Source: Tieghemostelium lacteum (Eukaryota > Evosea > Eumycetozoa > Dictyosteliales > Raperosteliaceae). From it: a stretch of 64,000 nt of DNA. A model generated the notes under the pieces. It saw only the letters and a program-made list of their open reading frames with translations. It did not search any database and had not been told where the DNA came from. A program made the position numbers and the translations under genes. The stretch lies in the NCBI GenBank assembly GCA_001606155.1, contig LODT01000035.1, positions 186,001 through 250,000 on the forward strand, in the 5' to 3' direction. This document shows positions 44,727 through 55,684 of this stretch, in pieces; position 1 is the first letter of the stretch; every line of letters begins with the position of its first letter.

Positions 44727-47024
44727 ATGTCATTTCCAAGATCAACATCAAGTAATGATTTTAAGTCATCTAGTAGTGGTGTCAATGCTATTCAATCACA
44801 ACCACAAGTGATGATGAATAATAGTAATAGTGGAGTAAAGATATCAAGTCCAGTTGTAACTGGTAATAGTATAGTAGCAACCACAGCTACCAATGTAATA
44901 GCATTAGGAGCTCAATTGAATCAGGAAGAAGAACAAATGAACTTGCCACAATTGTTGGCATGTTTTCCAGAACCACCAACATTCTCATTGATAAATAGAG
45001 CAAATCAACAGAGAAAAGATACAATTTATTCATTTGTCTCACAACCTTCACTACAATCTAAACAGTCTGCTATACCAGATGCCAAACTCAACCAAATTAT
45101 TCAGGTTACAACTGAACAACAGTTATCACCAGACAAAATCATAATCAACGATATGAATAAACTAGAGAGATCACATTCAGTATCACTTCATCAGTCACCT
45201 ATATTACCACTAATTAGCGATACTAATAGTGAATCATCAACATCCTCTTCTAATAGAGATCGTCTAGTGGAATCTAATACCAGTGAAAATCTTCTAAACC
45301 AATTGGATGACAATTCTCTACCTACATTACCAAAAGAATTCTCTACAAATAGTGGAGGTAACTCATCAACATCAACATCACCAACACCAACATCACAATC
45401 AAATAGCTCAACTCCAAATTCTATGGTTTCTCAAACCCCCAATACCGCATCCTTAACACCATCACCTATATCATCACCAGTAACAACATCTACTAATAAC
45501 TCACCACCAACTGTTACAATATCAAACACCCAACAACCAACACAAATTAAACAACAACAACAACAACAATATCAATCATCACCAAACAGTGAAAGACATC
45601 AAACTTTGATGTTACCAAACCAAAATTACCCTACCCAATCACAATATAATAATAACAGTAAACAAGGTCCATCATCATCATCAAGTAATAATCAACAAGA
45701 TAGTAAAAGAGTAACAATATCATTTGGAAACTTTCCAAAAAGTAATTCTAGTCCAACCATGTCTTCACAAAACAATGGATTCTATCAAACACCAAAATGG
45801 GATATCAACCTCAACCAATTACAAAACAGTTCACATTCCACTGGTTCACTAGAGTCACAAAACAATCCACACAACGTCAGTTATGACCTGTATTTAAAAG
45901 CATGTAAAAATGAACTATTACCTATTGAATTCAATAGAGTTCTCTATGGTCTACTGGAAAACAAACCTACAGATACCATAGCACAATTAGAGAAGATTTA
46001 TGAACAATTATCAAGTTCCAATTCATCTAGTGGTTCATCATCTTCATCATCCTCATCATCATCTGGAAAACAAAATATAACCAAATCATTCCTTACTGCT
46101 GTTAAGTCAGTTGTAGGTGACGAAACACCATCACTAAAGTTCTCCAAGATTATATTATACTTTGGACACTCTGAAAGAACAGTAGCTGTAAACCAAGATT
46201 TCTCAGAAGACCTTCTACTCACTAATACTTCTGGAAAGAAACTAAAATTCAAAGTGAACCTTGGCGCAATCAATAAGGATTTCACAGTAACATCTTCAGT
46301 AAAAGATGGAGTAATCAACAAGAAATCCAATACATACATCACCTTTACCATCAATCTAAAAACCTCAATGAAAATGAGAAAAATCATTACCATAGATGTC
46401 GAAGGTGGATACAGGTATTTTATACTGATTCAAGTGGAATCTGGTAAAACTGCTTTTGGCCAGGACATTGAAAAAGAAGAACTGATAGATGACGGTGGTT
46501 ACAATATCCCCAAACCATTGTATTATCTCAAACAGTTTTTAGTGGATAACAAAGGTCTACACAGTGAATCTCTCTTCAGACAACCTCCAACAAGTAACCA
46601 GGAGCTATACCAAATCAAAGAACAGTTCAGTAAAGATCCACTGAATTTGAAATGTCAGGATATAAATATTATAGCAACCCTCATTAAAATGTATTTTAGA
46701 GAACTTCCTCAATGTCTACTCAATGGCATCTCACACAAGACATTCCTTGAGAATGACTTTGTAGGTGATGAGACACTATTGTTTGTCAATCAGATTTCAG
46801 ATATCAAAAGAACCACTTTTCTCTGGTTAATCAATCTGCTGGCAGATGTCTCCAAAAATGAACATCTTACAAAAATGAACTCCAAGAACCTTGCCATCAT
46901 CTTTGCTCCTAATCTCTATATAACACCTCAAGGTTTGTCACCAGAAGACTCTATAGCAATCAGCGGTAAAGTTATAAATTTCATTTTGCAAATGATGAAT
47001 CTAGTAAAGAACATTGAATTGTAA
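44727..47024 (+). CDS. RhoGAP protein with MSP/ASH-like beta domain
   Basis: Single coding exon as modelled, 765 aa. Residues 1-390 are low complexity (Ser, Thr, Pro, Gln, Asn). Residues about 470-570 (IILYFGHSERTVAVNQDFSE, LLLTNTSGKKLKFKVNL, DFTVTSS) look like an immunoglobulin-type MSP/ASH beta domain. The C-terminal 190 residues are a RhoGAP domain: YNIPKPLYYLKQFLVDNKGL, ESLFRQPPTS with the Arg finger, LIKMYFRELPQCLL and MNSKNLAIIFAPNLY. ASH followed by RhoGAP is the C-terminal arrangement of OCRL/INPP5B, but no phosphatase domain is present here. It should accelerate GTP hydrolysis on a Rho/Rac GTPase. The ATG directly follows a possible splice acceptor, so the 5' end may have an upstream exon. 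Confidence 0.85.
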   Translation: MSFPRSTSSNDFKSSSSGVNAIQSQPQVMMNNSNSGVKISSPVVTGNSIVATTATNVIALGAQLNQEEEQMNLPQLLACFPEPPTFSLINRANQQRKDTIYSFVSQPSLQSKQSAIPDAKLNQIIQVTTEQQLSPDKIIINDMNKLERSHSVSLHQSPILPLISDTNSESSTSSSNRDRLVESNTSENLLNQLDDNSLPTLPKEFSTNSGGNSSTSTSPTPTSQSNSSTPNSMVSQTPNTASLTPSPISSPVTTSTNNSPPTVTISNTQQPTQIKQQQQQQYQSSPNSERHQTLMLPNQNYPTQSQYNNNSKQGPSSSSSNNQQDSKRVTISFGNFPKSNSSPTMSSQNNGFYQTPKWDINLNQLQNSSHSTGSLESQNNPHNVSYDLYLKACKNELLPIEFNRVLYGLLENKPTDTIAQLEKIYEQLSSSNSSSGSSSSSSSSSSGKQNITKSFLTAVKSVVGDETPSLKFSKIILYFGHSERTVAVNQDFSEDLLLTNTSGKKLKFKVNLGAINKDFTVTSSVKDGVINKKSNTYITFTINLKTSMKMRKIITIDVEGGYRYFILIQVESGKTAFGQDIEKEELIDDGGYNIPKPLYYLKQFLVDNKGLHSESLFRQPPTSNQELYQIKEQFSKDPLNLKCQDINIIATLIKMYFRELPQCLLNGISHKTFLENDFVGDETLLFVNQISDIKRTTFLWLINLLADVSKNEHLTKMNSKNLAIIFAPNLYITPQGLSPEDSIAISGKVINFILQMMNLVKNIEL

Positions 47025-47420
47025 AGTAGATTATTCGCCAAATAAACACCCAATTTAATATTAAATTCATATCATTTTTATTTGTTTCAGGGCAGGGATT
47101 GGCTGAGTGATTTCAAACATGTAAAAATAAAAATCACTTGCTTGGTATAAGAAATCTAAAGATTAAATTCAAATTGGGAACCAAGGGATACGTTTTACTT
47201 GTTTATGGAATTAAACACTTCATATTTTAATTTAAAATTTTCAAAGTTTACAATGTTGTAAAAAAAACTTAAATAAGAAATTTCGGTTAAATGGAATTTT
47301 TAAAAAACCTTTTTTTGATGATGGTATTCTGATAATAAAAAAAAATTAAAAAATATCTATCAGAATATCAAAATTTTTTTTAAACCTCCACAAATCGATA
47401 TATATCTTTACCTTACAACA
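47025..47420. other. AT-rich intergenic region with a small inverted repeat
   Basis: Between two plus-strand genes. It contains TATTCTGATA near 47324 facing TATCAGAATA near 47359, a short AT-rich inverted repeat. No gene seen. Confidence 0.4.
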
Positions 47421-50400
47421 ATGAAAGAAATATATAGTTATTTACTTGTATTATTATTTATTTTAAATTCATCAAATGTTAATGCGATAACTTCTAACCA
47501 GAGTATGTGTTTTTTCATTCTTTGAAAAGTACTTCAAAACAAAAAAATCTGGGGTTAAATTCTAATTGACACTTCACCTATTTAATTTAGAAACATTTTT
47601 GAATTCGATTGCAACAGCATGTTCATTTACATGGGCACCTTCAGGTGCTGATTGTGGTAGTTATGTAGTTGGTACTAACACTAAAGTGACTTGTAATCCT
47701 TCAACAGCTGAAGTTACTGAACTTTATATATCACCAAGTACTAAATATTGTTCAGCTATTACAGATAGTTATAATCTATTCCCACAGTTAACCAAACTGA
47801 CAATAGGATATAATTTATCATCATCAGCAACTATTCAAACACACCCTAACGTCCAATATTTTAAATTTGAGAGTTCGGACCCAGCAATGGTATTTACCTT
47901 CTTACCATCATTTAATATGACTTCTTTAACAAGTTTGGATATTATGTATCCAGCAGGTACATTTCCTACCAATCTCAACACCAGCATGGTAAATTTGTAT
48001 GTGATTTCTCTAGTACACCCAAAAAATACATTTAATACTTATTCATATAATTTTCAATAATATAGGAGAATCTACGGACACCCAACTCTAGGTAAATTCA
48101 CTTCCCATTTTCCATCTAATCTCTTTACACCTAGTTTAAAAACCTTGTAAGTATAAAACAAATTTGTACATCAACCTGTATATCAAATTTTAATACAAAA
48201 ATATAGCTTTTTCATTCTATTTTTCACTCCAACACCAGCCTATACATTACCAGCTAATGTTTTTACAAACTCACCTAATATTGTTGAATAGTATGTATAA
48301 GATTAATTTAATCTATAAAGTCATATATCCAAATGTTCTAATTTAAAATTAAAGTCAAGTATCAATTCCAGGTTATACATTAACTGATTTAACAAGTTTT
48401 TATAATCCACCACTTAGTTTACTTACCATGTATGTTATAATTTAGATTAATTATAGTTTATAATTTTAATTAATATATATTAATTAAATTTATTTATAGT
48501 GGTATTTATACATTTAATGCTCCAACTGTAGTTTTACCAACATTTGAAGAAGCAGGATGGCAGAATTTAGTTGCACTTGTTATTGCTCAGTGTGGATTAA
48601 AAGGATCTATTCCACAAAATTATTTCCAACAAAAAGCATTACTATTATTGTAAGTCTTCTTTAGTTTATAAAATTCTATAGAGATTTGAATATTAACATA
48701 GAATATACAATATATAGAAATTTTGGATTTAATTCTCAATTACAAGTACCATTAAATTATTTGGCAACATCTAAATTACAACAATTGTTTATTGCTAATA
48801 CTGCTACTTCTGGTACTGTCCCTGATGATATGTTGGATGGTGCACTACAGAGATTTGATGCCAGAGGTACTGCATTGAATGGTGTTCTTCCACCTTGTTT
48901 TATGTGTCTACCTAATTCAGCTCTAAGTGAGAATCCAGCAGGCTACCAATATCTATTCGACAGTAACAAATTCTCAAATTACCAAGGTGTGAGTTCACCA
49001 AGAGTTTGCAATCCAGTGATAACTTCAATTTCACCAACACTTCTGAAAACCACTGATTTTTATTTTGTAATTCAAGGTACAAGTTTGGGATCCATTGCAA
49101 ATTATCTTCAAATTTCAATGACCAATTCCGTAGGTGACACTTTTAATTTGGCCGGATATTGTACTGCAAAGAAGAAGAGTAAGACCATTGAATGCTTGAA
49201 TCCAAATGTTCAAGGCAGTGGTAATGTAACTCTAATTGTATTTAATGACCAAAATCCTGTACCTATTGTAACTAAAGCTTTTTCATATGTTCCACCAACT
49301 GTATCCTTTGTAAGTTCACCTTCTACACTAGGAGGTGCTGTAACTATCTATGGTGACAATCTCATGGGTACCAATTACGGAGCCACTAATATCACAATTG
49401 GAAGCAACCTGTGTTCTCCAGTTAACATTATCCTTCCAAATGCTATTGTATCATGTCAATATCCAAGTGGTGTTACATCAGATCTACCAGTTAAAGTTAT
49501 GGTTAAAAATCAGGTAAACGACTACCAAAATCAAGCTAAATTCTTTTATAAGCCACCATCTATCACTTCATTTATCTATATCAAACCAAACACTGAAGCT
49601 CAATTGACTATCCTCGGTGCAGATTTCTGGAATGATTTGTCTTTGGTTAGTGTAAAGATTGAGAGTACCGATTGTACCATGGTTTCAGTGAACAATACCA
49701 TATTGGTATGTAACTATCCAAAAACTCCTTTTACAGCCGGTGCAAAGAATGTACAAGTTACTGTAAACAACCGTGTATCTTATCCAAATAATCTCTTTGA
49801 GTTTATCGATCAAAGCTATTGTCCTTCAAGTTGTTCCAACGGAGGTAACTGTAATAGAGATTTGGGTGTTTGTATTTGTAATGAAGGTTTTGCAGGACCT
49901 GCATGTGACCAGGTAACCATGCTAACTGAACAGGATATCGATGATAGTCTTCCTATTCTAACTGCAACTAGAGACGACCCTAGTAACACTCGTTTACAAG
50001 TTCAAATTCTCTCTGTATTTGAAGATAACTCAGAAGTTGATTTAACCGATAGCAGCTCCTGGACAATGTCAGAAGGTGACAAAAACGTAAACATCTACCA
50101 ATATCAAGATTCTAATAGACAACTAATTGTCACCATTACCTCTAATCCAACATTTTCAAGTGCTCAACTAGGTACCAATACCATCACCTATCCCAATGGT
50201 TCTTATACCTATTCCATTGAATACAGTTCTTCATCCGTTGTTAATGACCTAAGATTTAAATTCCAAATGGAAATGACACCTGAAGAATGTGAATCACCAC
50301 CCTATATCTATGCCTATCCAACTGGTGTAAACTATGGTAGTCACTTTATGACCTTACTGAAATACAATTCACAATGGCATGCAAGATTCCCTCAAGTTAC

Positions 50401-50758
50401 CGTACTAAACGGTGGTAAATCTTACTCAACCATTGCAACTGAACCTCAGAATAAGTTTGGAAATTACACACAAGTAATTGCCAAAGTCCAGAGTTCGCAA
50501 GTTCAATCTACCTACTTCCAATATGACTTCTCTCTATTGGATACCTATCAAAGTAGAGAACCTATTGTCGAGGGTTGTGGTCTTGAAGAAGTTAAACAAA
50601 ACAATAGCTGGAAGATTGCAGTTGGTATCGCAGTACCTGTCGGTGTAGCACTTTTAGCTACAGCTGGTTTCTTCATTTTCAAACAACAGAGAAAGATCAA
50701 TGAAACCAATAAATTACTGAACCAAAAACTCTCTGAACTCAGTAAATTCAGAGACTAA
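47421..50758 (+). CDS. LRR/TIG/EGF single-pass adhesion-type membrane protein, seven exons
   Basis: Exons 47421-47502, 47591-47996, 48066-48146, 48207-48290, 48355-48429, 48500-48649 and 48682-50758. All phases close, giving about 984 aa. It starts with a signal peptide (MKEIYSYLLVLLFILNSSNV). Exons 2-6 encode LRR-like segments (SLDIMYPAGTFPTNLNTSMV, LVALVIAQCGLKGSIP). The last exon carries several TIG/IPT domains (PVITSISPTLLKTTDFYFVI, STLGGAVTIYGDNLMG, PSITSFIYIKPNTEAQLTIL) and an EGF repeat (CPSSCSNGGNCNRDLGVCIC). A conserved beta-rich region follows, then one membrane helix (IAVGIAVPVGVALLATAGFF) and a short basic tail. Relatives in dictyostelids are cell-surface adhesion or signalling proteins of the Tgr/Com type. 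Ligand unknown. Confidence 0.85.
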
Positions 50759-50857
50759 TCTTCAAATTGAAGATTATGAATATACCCTACCCTCTAAATA
50801 ATAAATATTTGGTGATTTTTAAAGGCTCTTTTTATTATTATTATTTTTTGAACATGT

Positions 50858-51164
50858 TTAAACAAATGAACATAAAGTTGGTTGTTGACCTTTTTTTTTC
50901 AAATTGAAATTATTATTATTTTCATCATTTCCATCCCTATTATAGATTGGATTAATATTTTCATAAATTTCACGAAAGAATTTCATATTTTTTTTTATCC
51001 ATTTCATCAATTCTAATTTTAAAATCTTTAATAATCTGTTCATATTCTTGGTTTTTTATATATGTTTTTTTATATTTAAAATAATAATAACAGTATATAA
51101 CTAATAGAATAAATAAACATAATAATGATTCGTATTCTATTTTGACTTGTGCTGATAGATACAT
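50858..51164 (-). CDS. Small single-pass membrane protein split by a homopolymer frame change
   Basis: From ATG 51164 the frame gives MYLSAQVKIEYESLLCLFIL, a membrane helix (LLCLFILLVIYCYYYF) and a charged helix (EYEQIIKDFKIRIDEMDKKK), then stops just after an A9 run at 50990-50998. In the next frame a coding-like tail continues from the same run (MKFFREIYENINPIYNRD, ending KKKGQQPTLCSFV at 50858). A one-base length difference in the A-run would make one protein of about 100 aa. A sequencing or assembly error or a genuine polymorphism is the simplest reading. Function unknown. Confidence 0.45.
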
Positions 51165-51748
51165 TCAATTCAAATACTACAATGAAAATTAAAAATTATT
51201 TTAAACTGACAACTTGCTCAACTTCCAATTTTAGTATCATATAATTAAATCTATCATTTTGTACATATTTTAACTTTAAGGAATCTATCTACATTTAAAA
51301 TAAAAAAATCAAAATGAAGGTTTTTCAATTTAGGATAGATTTATGATTTTCTAGAACTAATAAATATGCAATATATTGAAAATTATATATTTGATAACTA
51401 TTAAAAGAGTTCCATATCACCCACAAAATCCCTGGTAGATACGATTTAGTTTGCTCCTATATTTTAACTCAAATTAACTTTAATAAGAGGGGGTGGAAGG
51501 TTGACCTCCAACAAAAAATATCAAGTCTAGAAGGTTTTTAATTCATGATTCCATATTGGTACCAAACCAAGCAGGTACTGAAACATCAGCTCCAAACAAA
51601 ATATTTGAAAGTTCATACCATACAATTGACCATTTTATTTATTTTTTTCACACTAATATTTATTAGGAGTGCAACTTCAATGAATCACAAGACTAATTTT
51701 TTTTTTTTTTATTTTTTTTGAAGTCAATCCTGCAATTTGTTATTCAAA
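51165..51748. other. Intergenic region with a coding-like minus-strand remnant
   Basis: Promoter region of the p24 gene and of the small minus-strand membrane gene. On the minus strand, about 51637-51543, an open stretch without an ATG reads WSIVWYELSNILFGADVSVP then AWFGTNMES before a stop. Further coding-like words (SYLPGILWVIWNSF) lie near 51445-51400. It looks like a decayed gene fragment. A T-run (51699-51719) precedes the p24 start. Confidence 0.4.
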
Positions 51749-52496
51749 ATGAAATCAAATTTCATAATATTAAGTTTATTCATTTTATTTACAATTCAAT
51801 ATGCTCATTCATTTATGTTTGAGGTTAGACCAGGACCAGATGAAAAATGTATAATTGAAGAATTTAGAGCAGACACATTAGTTAACGGAGACTACGAGGT
51901 ATCTGATAAGATTACTAAAAACTTAGCATATCCATCAGAATTAGTAATGAATAGTATGAGTATGAGATTTTCAGTAGGTATCAGTGTAGAATGGTATATC
52001 ATAACCCAGTTCATCAATCAAAATATTAATAATCATGATAAATTATTTATAGATTCGTGATCCAAGAACTGGATTACTATTTGATAAAAATGATGCTAAA
52101 AAAGGATCATTTTCATTTACAGCTCAAGAAGCAGGTGAATATTTCTTTTGTTTCCAAGACAGTTATATTCCAGGTGCACCAATTATGCCACTTGGTAGAA
52201 CTGTATCACTAAACATGAAAACTGGTATTGAAGCAAACGATTTCTCTGATGTTGTAACTAAAGGTCAATTACAACCATCTGAGGTTGAATTGAAAAAGAT
52301 TGAAGAAGTTGTCGATAAAATCAAAGAGGAAATTTTATACATGAGAGGCAGAGAAGAAACAATGAGAAATACAAACGAATCCACCAATGCAAGAGTAGCA
52401 TGGTTAACTGCCCTTTGTCTTTTTGTTTTAATTGGTACTGCAGGTTTCCAAATTACCTATCTAAAGAGATACTTTAAACAAAGAAAACTCATCTAA
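51749..52496 (+). CDS. p24 family cargo receptor (emp24/gp25L/TMED10-like)
   Basis: Two exons: 51749 to 51973 or 51985, and 52053-52496. The donor is either GTAGGT at 51974 or GTAGAA at 51986. Both keep frame and differ by four residues, so the product is 222 or 226 aa. There is a signal peptide (MKSNFIILSLFILFTIQYAH). The GOLD domain follows (MFEVRPGPDEKCIIEEFRAD, RDPRTGLLFDKNDAKKGSFS, FTAQEAGEYFFCFQDS) with its disulfide Cys pair. Then come a coiled coil (VELKKIEEVVDKIKEEILYM), one membrane helix (VAWLTALCLFVLIGTAGFQI) and the short tail YLKRYFKQRKLI with aromatic residues for COPII and basic residues for COPI. p24 proteins cycle between ER and Golgi as cargo receptors. Confidence 0.9.
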
Positions 52497-52571
52497 ATAA
52501 CCCCCACTTCAAATAAATATATAAAAATAGCAATTTTTAAATTCTAAAACTTAAACCTATTATTTAATTTA

Positions 52572-54034
52572 TTAACCAAAATTCTTTCTAATGTAATTTC
52601 TAATTGGTTCATTACCAGATTCATCAATTACTAATATTTTCTTTGAATCATTCGAGTAGATGAAAAGGTTTAGTTCTTTTGCATATTTTACAGTGGCATT
52701 GAAGCAGTCTAGTGTTGGGAATGAATTGTAGAGTACAGCTTTAGAATAGTCTACACAATTTCTCTCGGCTTCCCAGAGTTTAACTTGTTCAGCAACAACA
52801 TCTGGTATAGGTGTTCCTGCCAAAGTTGCATTTGGATGTGCATTATGTCTAATAAAATCTATAATCTGATCAGCAGTAATACCATGAATAAGTGCCATTC
52901 TAATAGACTCTCTAGTGACTATACCAACTGCCAAATTAGGTAACCTATACAACATCTTTACAAACAGACTTAAAAGTGATATCTGTAATGACGATGAAGT
53001 GTATGCATATAACCTATAATTTGTCTCTAATATAATATAACCTTGTTCCTTTTGAGATAGTGCTTGTTCAGTCTTTATATCTTGCATCAGTGACAATGTC
53101 TTTCCAGTTGTCAAACTTATAATCAATCTTGTAGGATAAAAATATGGATTATCATTGGACTTTATATAAATCAAACCAAACTGTTTTAAATCTGTTAACA
53201 GTGTCTTTTGTAATTGTGTTAACTCTGATACTAAATAACCTCTTCCCAATTGCAAAAAACTTAATTTAAACAGAAAACATAGTAGCTCTATTCTACTCTT
53301 ATATTTCTTTTCAATAGTATCCAAATAGACAATTAATAATGTCCATATCTGTGTATATATATCCTTTAATAAAAACTTAAAACCTTCACTTGTAATTGCT
53401 AATTGACCATTTCCACTATAGTGTATATTTCTATTAATAAAACAATCCTTGTAAATGAATATAGTTTCATCTATACCTACTCTCTACTTGTTAGATTTGA
53501 AGATTGAAGTAATTCCGAAATCAATGGAATAGAATCAGATTTTTCATCTGAAAGTAAATATAGAACCTTCTCCCACTGTGTTTTTGAAAATTGATCTAAT
53601 TCATCGATTGTAGGTGCTTTAAGTTCTTTAACAGTTGTATCTGATGAAAATACTCTGTGTTCCCTATTGTATATTAAATGTATCAATATATGTAACTAGG
53701 TGATAAATGTATATCTTCAACCTTACATATCCATTAATGATTGTTTTATATTATGTTGAAATATAGAATTTAACTGAATACATGTTTTATTCTTTGTCAA
53801 TAGTTTCAAATCAAATAATTTTTTAAAGGTTTCTCTGTGAACTTGATTTGATATCTCTTGAGTCCAAATCTTTGTTTGCTCAAACTCTATAGAATCAATC
53901 ATCAATAATTTAAGTATAAATTGTTTTCCTATTGGTGGTAATGACCTCAATATAGCTTGACATGTCCAATTATCTTTATATAATTGATCAAGATCCTCTT
54001 GATTCAATGATGATAGATATTGAAAAATCTTCAT
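52572..54034 (-). CDS. gtf2h4: TFIIH subunit p52 (GTF2H4/TFB2)
   Basis: Exons 54034-53727, 53663-53481 and 53415-52572, with introns of 63 and 65 nt. All phases close, giving about 444 aa; the family is about 460. The second junction reads LTSRDGNGQLAITSEGFKFL, reproducing the conserved ITSxGFxFLL motif, which supports the model. Other matches are LPPIGKQFILKLLMID, AVLYLLSD-like helices (WEKVLYLLSDEKSDSIP), LTDLKQFGLIYIK, FYPTRLIISLTTG, IILETNYRLYAYTSSSLQIS and LFVKMLYRLPNLAVGIVTRE. The C-terminal winged helix (LWEAERNCVDYSKAVLYNSF) binds p8/TFB5. p52 anchors and stimulates the XPB ATPase in transcription initiation and nucleotide excision repair. Confidence 0.92.
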
Positions 54035-54208
54035 CTCTTAAACAAGTTATCAAAAAAAAAAAAAAAAACTAAGCCCAATTTAATTAAAAATGTAAAATCT
54101 AGGTAATTTATTCGGAATAATTTAAAATAAATTGAAGTATTGAGTTAATTTGTCCTTGAAGTTAAATTAGAATTGATGGCTCTTGAAACAAGAGAATTTG
54201 AAGTAAAA

Positions 54209-55375
54209 TTAATTTATCAATTCATTTGGAAGCAGACTTGAAAACTCTTCGGCAGAATTCAACAAGTCTTCAAGATAATCAATATAAGATTTTTCAATCT
54301 CACTTTGATCCTCTTCCTCCAAACCAGTATCAATGTCATATTGACCTTCTTCAATATCAATAATGACATTATCAACCAAATCAATAAATTCTTTCATACC
54401 ATCAAAAATTATATATTCTCTAGTTTCATAGGGATATAATTCTTCAATTCTAGATATGAACCACCAATATTGAACCCTTCTTGAATAAATTTTAGATTCT
54501 ATTAAATATTCTTCTAGGACAGACAAACCCATTTTCTTTACAATTTTGACCCTCTCAACCAGATCATTTGATTCATTGTAAACCAATGACCATTTCAATG
54601 CATTATTAAAAGCATTGGAAATACCAGTTACAATTCTCTTGTGTTCCTTTTCCATTGATTGAGAAGGTTTCTCTTGAAATTTAAAATTATCAATAAAATC
54701 TTCACCAATTTCACAAAAATTCATATAAATTTGAACTTCAAAATCAAATTTTTCTAATTTGACTCCATCTTTGAAATGGTGATTATTGAAAGCACTATAT
54801 AAACTACCATAATAATAACAAGCTGACTGAGTAGCAGTGAACCAGAGATAAGCCAGCAGAACCTCTGATTCAGCCCAAACAGCATAAATAGCACCCAGAG
54901 AATTAAGACTTCTTTGAATGTCTTCTAATTTTAATTTATATTTTCTGGAAGCAACATTGCTATCCATGTACATCTGAATATTGTTAACCAAAGTACGTAC
55001 AGCTAATTGGAACTCATTACCTTTTTCACTACCAAGCAGTACCATCTGATTAACATTAACTTCTTCATTTACCAAAGCTGCAGAAGTTGAAACAGCTTTA
55101 ACACCAGCACAGAGATATAAATTATTAAGACCATAGAAGATCTTTATTTTATAATTTGTTGGTCTACTACCAACTCTGTAGTGAGCTTTCAGAGCCTCAC
55201 CATCTTCACCACCATCGCAATTTCTTTTTGCTACCAAGTCCTGTAGCTTTAATGAATCTTCTTTTTTAATTTGATTCAATTGATTTTTATTATTATTATT
55301 ATTATATTTATAAATTTTAAAAATTTGGTACCCAACCAGAACTGAACAAGAAATTGCTGTGAAGATTTTAAACAT
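54209..55375 (-). CDS. Unrecognised N-terminally membrane-anchored helical protein
   Basis: Single exon, 388 aa. The N-terminal helix MFKIFTAISCSVLVGYQIFK is a signal anchor, followed by an Asn-rich spacer. The rest is mainly helical and soluble. Landmarks are LKAHYRVGSRPTNYKIKIFY, GLNNLYLCAGVKAVSTSAAL, YAVWAESEVLLAYLWFTATQ, YYGSLYSAFNNHHF and RVQYWWFISRIEELYPYETR, with an acidic C terminus (DTGLEEEDQSEIEKSYIDYL). I do not recognise a family. It may be dictyostelid-specific. A mitochondrial outer-membrane or ER anchor are both possible. Confidence 0.7.
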   Translation of the reverse strand: MFKIFTAISCSVLVGYQIFKIYKYNNNNNKNQLNQIKKEDSLKLQDLVAKRNCDGGEDGEALKAHYRVGSRPTNYKIKIFYGLNNLYLCAGVKAVSTSAALVNEEVNVNQMVLLGSEKGNEFQLAVRTLVNNIQMYMDSNVASRKYKLKLEDIQRSLNSLGAIYAVWAESEVLLAYLWFTATQSACYYYGSLYSAFNNHHFKDGVKLEKFDFEVQIYMNFCEIGEDFIDNFKFQEKPSQSMEKEHKRIVTGISNAFNNALKWSLVYNESNDLVERVKIVKKMGLSVLEEYLIESKIYSRRVQYWWFISRIEELYPYETREYIIFDGMKEFIDLVDNVIIDIEEGQYDIDTGLEEEDQSEIEKSYIDYLEDLLNSAEEFSSLLPNELIN

Positions 55376-55684
55376 TGTATAATATATATCTATCTCTTTA
55401 AATTTATATTTAAGGTATGTGTATTGAATTTATATTTAAAAATAATTAATAAAATTACATTTATATTCTTTGAAAAAAACCATCATGGTATATAAAAGTC
55501 TATTTTTTTAAAGAAAGAATAAAAAATGAACAAAAAGAGGAGATAAACAAGCATAGGGAAAATTTTGAAAAAAAATTGGGAATATTAAACCCTTTTGATA
55601 TTAATTTTAATTAAAGAGGAGAGGGAGATGGTTTACATTATTTATAGTATTATTATTTTGAGTTTAATTTAAAATAAAATTAAT
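55376..55684. other. AT-rich intergenic region
   Basis: Between two minus-strand genes. It contains purine-rich runs (AAAGAGGAGAGGGAGATGG near 55612). Nothing coding seen. Confidence 0.45.
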
